From CAYTGM01 sp964437365 (lineage in GTDB: Bacteria > Sumerlaeota > Sumerlaeia > SLMS01): a DNA stretch of 64,000 bases. Position 1 is the first letter of the stretch. Each line of letters starts with the position of its first letter. The stretch spans positions 21,269 through 85,268 of the forward strand of contig CAYTGM010000025.1 of NCBI GenBank assembly GCA_964437365.1. Direction: 5' to 3'. Positions 61,067-64,000 of this stretch are shown here, piece by piece. The notes under the pieces were generated by a model that saw only the letters and a program-made list of their open reading frames with translations, did no database searches and was not told where the DNA came from. The position numbers were made by a program, and so were the translations under genes.

Positions 61067-62494
61067 ATGAAGCCTAAATCAAACCCTGTTGCTGACTTTA
61101 TCGTTCACCCAACAAGTAAGAACTCTCTTGCATTCATCAAGAAGGGGTTTCTGCTGTTTATTCTCATCGTTCTTCTGCTCGTCGTTCTGGTTCCTCTTTT
61201 CTGGATGATCCTGACAGCATTCAAAGTTCAAGGTACCGCATTTCGACTCCAGTTTTTACCGTCTACCAGCATCTATTCACCGCCGCCAGGGTCCGACCCG
61301 CTTCGATTGGAAATGCTATCACCGGGATATCAATTCGTCCATCTTGAGTATGATGACCCCGACGCTACAACTGTCAGTGTTGTTTACCTGGATCAAAAGG
61401 GGCTTCAACAATCATTGACGATGAAGAGAAGTGCCTTTGGAACCTGGGCCAGCACTTTTCAGGTTCCAAGTGATGTTCAGGAAATTTTCTACCGATTTAT
61501 CGTCAGCGGTGAAGACCCTATTATAGATCCTGAGGCCAAGCGAACAAATGATGCAGGCGATTTTTCTTATCTCGATCTGGCGACAACAATTACCCATAAC
61601 CGACCTCCGCGCTTTATGATCGTTCAATTCCCGGGTGGTGTGGATGTGCAGATCCGGGCGGAAGGGGTTGAGCAGCTGGAGCTCTTCTCGGGTGGTAATC
61701 GATACCAACTGAAAAGAGACGGAGATTTGTTTTCTGCGATGATTCGGGATGAGGTCTTCGAGACAGCACGCGTCGTTCAGCGAATTTCGTATAAAGAGGC
61801 TGTTAAGAATATCTATACAATTGAGCATTTCAAGACGATCCTGACCAGCAAAGAATTCAATTTCGGCAGGTATTTCTTCAATTCACTCGTTGTAGCGACC
61901 AGTTGTGCTTTCATTACCGTGATCATTTGCACGATGGCTGCCTATGCGTTCTCTGTGTTCGAGTTCCACTATCGCAACGCGATCTTTATCCTTTTGCTCT
62001 CCTCCATGTTAGTTCCAGGGATGATTTATATGGTTCCCCAGTTCAGTATAACACTGAGTCTTGGATTGATGAATTCCTACGCAGGGATGGTGGTGCCTCA
62101 CCTTGCTAATGTGTTCGGATTATTTCTTCTGAAGCAGTACATTGATCAGATTCCTAAAGACCTGTTTGCTGCGGCTGAAATAGACGGAGCTAATGACCCT
62201 CAGGTTTTTCGCACGGTTGTTATCCCAATCTGTTTGCCGATCATGGTTACGCTATTCCTCCTGGTCTTCGTCACACAGTGGTCGAACTTTCTCTGGCAGT
62301 TAATTATCAATACAGGCGATTCAACCGTGATCACTCTTCCAGTTGGTCTTCAGCAGTTTAAAGGACAGAATGCTAACGAATGGGAAAAGATTATGGCCGG
62401 GGCATGCTTCTCTATCCTTCCCATCTCTATCCTCTTCCTTTCACTCCAAAAGTATTTCATGCAGGGACTCACTGCTGGTTCGGTGAAGGAGTAA
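61067..62494 (+). CDS. Sugar ABC transporter permease, MalG-like, with large periplasmic insertion
   Basis: The protein has 475 residues against about 280 for usual MalG. TM1 (LLFILIVLLLVVLVPLFWMI) is at 29-48. The remaining five segments and the EAA loop (LFAAAEIDGANDPQVFRTVV) begin after about residue 250. Between them lie about 200 periplasmic residues. The first half (84-171) looks like a glycogen-binding-type beta-sandwich. Its FVHLEYDDPDATTVSVVYLD, FGTWASTFQVP and IFYRFIVSGEDPIIDPE line up with the strands of the modules in the two amylases. The second half (180-240) is also beta-rich. An inserted sugar-binding or docking module is likely. The gene sits between malF- and malE-like genes. 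Confidence 0.88.
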   Translation: MKPKSNPVADFIVHPTSKNSLAFIKKGFLLFILIVLLLVVLVPLFWMILTAFKVQGTAFRLQFLPSTSIYSPPPGSDPLRLEMLSPGYQFVHLEYDDPDATTVSVVYLDQKGLQQSLTMKRSAFGTWASTFQVPSDVQEIFYRFIVSGEDPIIDPEAKRTNDAGDFSYLDLATTITHNRPPRFMIVQFPGGVDVQIRAEGVEQLELFSGGNRYQLKRDGDLFSAMIRDEVFETARVVQRISYKEAVKNIYTIEHFKTILTSKEFNFGRYFFNSLVVATSCAFITVIICTMAAYAFSVFEFHYRNAIFILLLSSMLVPGMIYMVPQFSITLSLGLMNSYAGMVVPHLANVFGLFLLKQYIDQIPKDLFAAAEIDGANDPQVFRTVVIPICLPIMVTLFLLVFVTQWSNFLWQLIINTGDSTVITLPVGLQQFKGQNANEWEKIMAGACFSILPISILFLSLQKYFMQGLTAGSVKE

Positions 62495-62495
62495 C

Positions 62496-63938
62496 ATGAT
62501 GAAGCTATCTATACGAAGAGTGGCTGCTCCCGTACTTAGTTCTGTATTAGGGTTACTCCTTGCTTCGTGTGCCTCCGAGGAGTCCTCTGACAAAGAGGTC
62601 ATCGAGATCTGGCAGGGGTTTAACGCGGAAGAGACAGATATGTTTCGTGAGATGATGCTGGATTTTGAAAAGCAATGGGAGGCGGAGAACGGAAAAGATC
62701 TTGAGATCAAAATTCAGTATGTTTCCTTCAATGATATGTTTACGAAGCTGCGCACTGCAGCGTTGGCAGACATTACCCCTGACATTGCTTTTGTAGATTC
62801 GATCAAGGTGACTGACCTTGCCTTCGGAAACGCGCTTGTTCCTGTCAATGAACTGGATGCTTTCAAAGCAGATTTCGAGTCGATTGAAGGTGCACGAAGT
62901 GAGTTCGTTAACGCGTCTTTTGATGCGGGCATCGTTAATCGACTTGGTGAGACACAATTATATGGGTTGCCTGTCCAGACAACGACCGTCTCTCTCTTCT
63001 GGAACCGCGAGATCTTTCGCAACCGCGCCGACGAATTGAGAGCAGCTGGTCTTGATCCTAATAGAGCCCCGAAAACCTGGAAAGAGATGGAGGCCTACGG
63101 TGAAGTTCTCACTGATGCCGAAAATGGTGTCTATGCACTGGGCATGCATTCCTCTCTCTGGTTCAACTTCCCTTTCTTTAATATGTATCAGGTCCCTTTC
63201 ATTCAGTACGATGATGCAGGGATTGCCGAGGCTGAATTAGACTCTGAGAATGGAGTCGCAGCACTGCAGCGTCTTGTTGATATTGCCAGTAGCGACTATG
63301 AAGGAGGCGCGTGGAAACGAAGTGCTCTCAGCCCGGAACAGGGTTTCCTGAATCGTGTCTATGCAATGGCAATGACCGGTCCCTGGAATGTTGAGAATTT
63401 TACGAATGCTGGACTCGACTTCGATGTATCGCTTATCCCTGCTCCGACGGAAGATGAGATTGAGGCGTTGGGTCTCCAGCCAGCCGAGCCAGAACTGGTC
63501 GAAGAACTTGGCGTGGCTGCCTGGTCCAGCAGCAACGTGGGAGGCCAGACCGGAGTCATTCTTCGATCTTCTGAAAAGCCTGAGCTTGCTTACGAACTTC
63601 TTGCTTACTTTACCGGCGAGGAGAATCAACGCAAGTGGGCGAGTTCGCTCGGACAAATTCCTGTTCGGCTCTCAGCCTGGGAAGACCTCGACATGACTAA
63701 GTATCCCTACATTCCAAAGTTCATGCGACAACTGCGTCTCGCAAGGCGGATCCCTCAGGTTCCTCTTTATGGCATTCTCGAGTCCGATGTCTTTAACCCT
63801 CAGATCGACCTCTTGCTTCAGAATCGACAGACTCCGGAGCAGATGGTTGAACGGATGGAGGCGGGTATGGACGAAAAAATTCTCAAAAAGATGAACGAGT
63901 CAACTCGATTGAAGATGAAATCGACTTCGGCAGAATAG
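62496..63938 (+). CDS. Sugar-binding lipoprotein, MalE-like (SBP family 1)
   Basis: The 480-residue protein starts MMKLSIRRVAAPVLSSVLG with a lipobox LLASC (Cys about 25), so it is a membrane-anchored binding protein. The mature part opens with VIEIWQGFNAEETDMFREMM, the family 1 start. It contains ITPDIAFVDSIKVTDLA, YGLPVQTTTVSLFWNREIF and AMTGPWNVENF, all typical of maltose or multi-sugar binding proteins. It should hand maltodextrins to the MalF/MalG-like permease. It is longer than E. coli MalE by about 85 residues. The remaining 62 bases of the window hold nothing I can name. Confidence 0.92.
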   Translation: MMKLSIRRVAAPVLSSVLGLLLASCASEESSDKEVIEIWQGFNAEETDMFREMMLDFEKQWEAENGKDLEIKIQYVSFNDMFTKLRTAALADITPDIAFVDSIKVTDLAFGNALVPVNELDAFKADFESIEGARSEFVNASFDAGIVNRLGETQLYGLPVQTTTVSLFWNREIFRNRADELRAAGLDPNRAPKTWKEMEAYGEVLTDAENGVYALGMHSSLWFNFPFFNMYQVPFIQYDDAGIAEAELDSENGVAALQRLVDIASSDYEGGAWKRSALSPEQGFLNRVYAMAMTGPWNVENFTNAGLDFDVSLIPAPTEDEIEALGLQPAEPELVEELGVAAWSSSNVGGQTGVILRSSEKPELAYELLAYFTGEENQRKWASSLGQIPVRLSAWEDLDMTKYPYIPKFMRQLRLARRIPQVPLYGILESDVFNPQIDLLLQNRQTPEQMVERMEAGMDEKILKKMNESTRLKMKSTSAE

Positions 63939-64000
63939 CCAGCCCTGAGATATAACCGATTGTTGTGGATGAGTGGTAAGAGGCACCCATTTGATTAGGC

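Overview
The window is ordinary, gene-dense chromosome from a Gram-negative bacterium of moderate GC content. The Gram-negative reading rests on lptB, GspG-type pseudopilins, lipoprotein and Sec signals, and an envelope glycosyltransferase. No rRNA, tRNA or classical single-copy marker fixes the phylum. The pseudopilin at 56634-57317, the Gldg/DUF4340 ABC operon, the GspG copies and the carbohydrate-binding amylases resemble free-living polymer-degrading lineages such as Sumerlaeota, Hydrogenedentota or Lentisphaerota/PVC relatives. That placement is a guess from protein style.

Layout. 1-4.7 kb: end of a PAP2 phosphatase, a DUF4261 protein, unknown proteins, and an IS200-like HUH transposase set among palindromic repeats. 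4.7-9.3 kb: an envelope mannosyltransferase-like glycosyltransferase, a sugar epimerase and an NtrC-type regulator. 9.6-13.1 kb: a tyrosine-rich secreted protein, ilvN, gltX and a 54-residue protein translationally coupled to gltX. 13.2-19.1 kb: a YejAB-E-like peptide importer with two separate ATPases. 19.4-25.3 kb: a stand-alone Clp N-domain protein, a flavoprotein plus type III polyketide synthase plus MarR regulator, and an unusual NodU-family carbamoyltransferase. 25.3-30.3 kb: lptB, then treS facing otsA-otsB (trehalose). 30.6-34.7 kb: a secreted peptidyl-arginine deiminase, N-carbamoylputrescine amidase and GABA transaminase. 35-42.4 kb: a TPR membrane protein and an operon of purine nucleoside phosphorylase, ABC ATPase, permease, Gldg protein and DUF4340 protein. 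42.5-46.3 kb: two near-duplicate gspG genes with a small membrane protein, a zinc-ribbon/TerB protein and miaB. 46.3-47.6 kb: a 1.2-kb non-coding island of hairpins. 47.6-53.8 kb: a desaturase, an arginine operon (P-loop protein, argC, N-acyl-ornithine transcarbamylase, argB), a PNPOx-like flavoprotein and DUF5989. 53.8-64 kb: two secreted GH13 amylases around a pseudopilin, followed by a MalF/MalG/MalE-type importer.

How it fits together. The last 10 kb is a coherent maltodextrin or starch-use block: secreted enzymes with glycogen-binding-type beta-sandwich modules feed a three-component importer. Its MalG-like subunit appears to carry a module of the same kind in a large periplasmic loop. 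The arginine operon carries a transcarbamylase whose specificity residue is Ser, which predicts N-succinyl rather than N-acetyl intermediates. An uncharacterised P-loop protein overlaps argC by four bases. Non-coding islands share two kinds of structure: GAACCGC/CCCCGGG palindrome modules, one set beside a transposase that has lost its catalytic tyrosine, and tandem 11-bp repeats with a TGCA core at four separate places.
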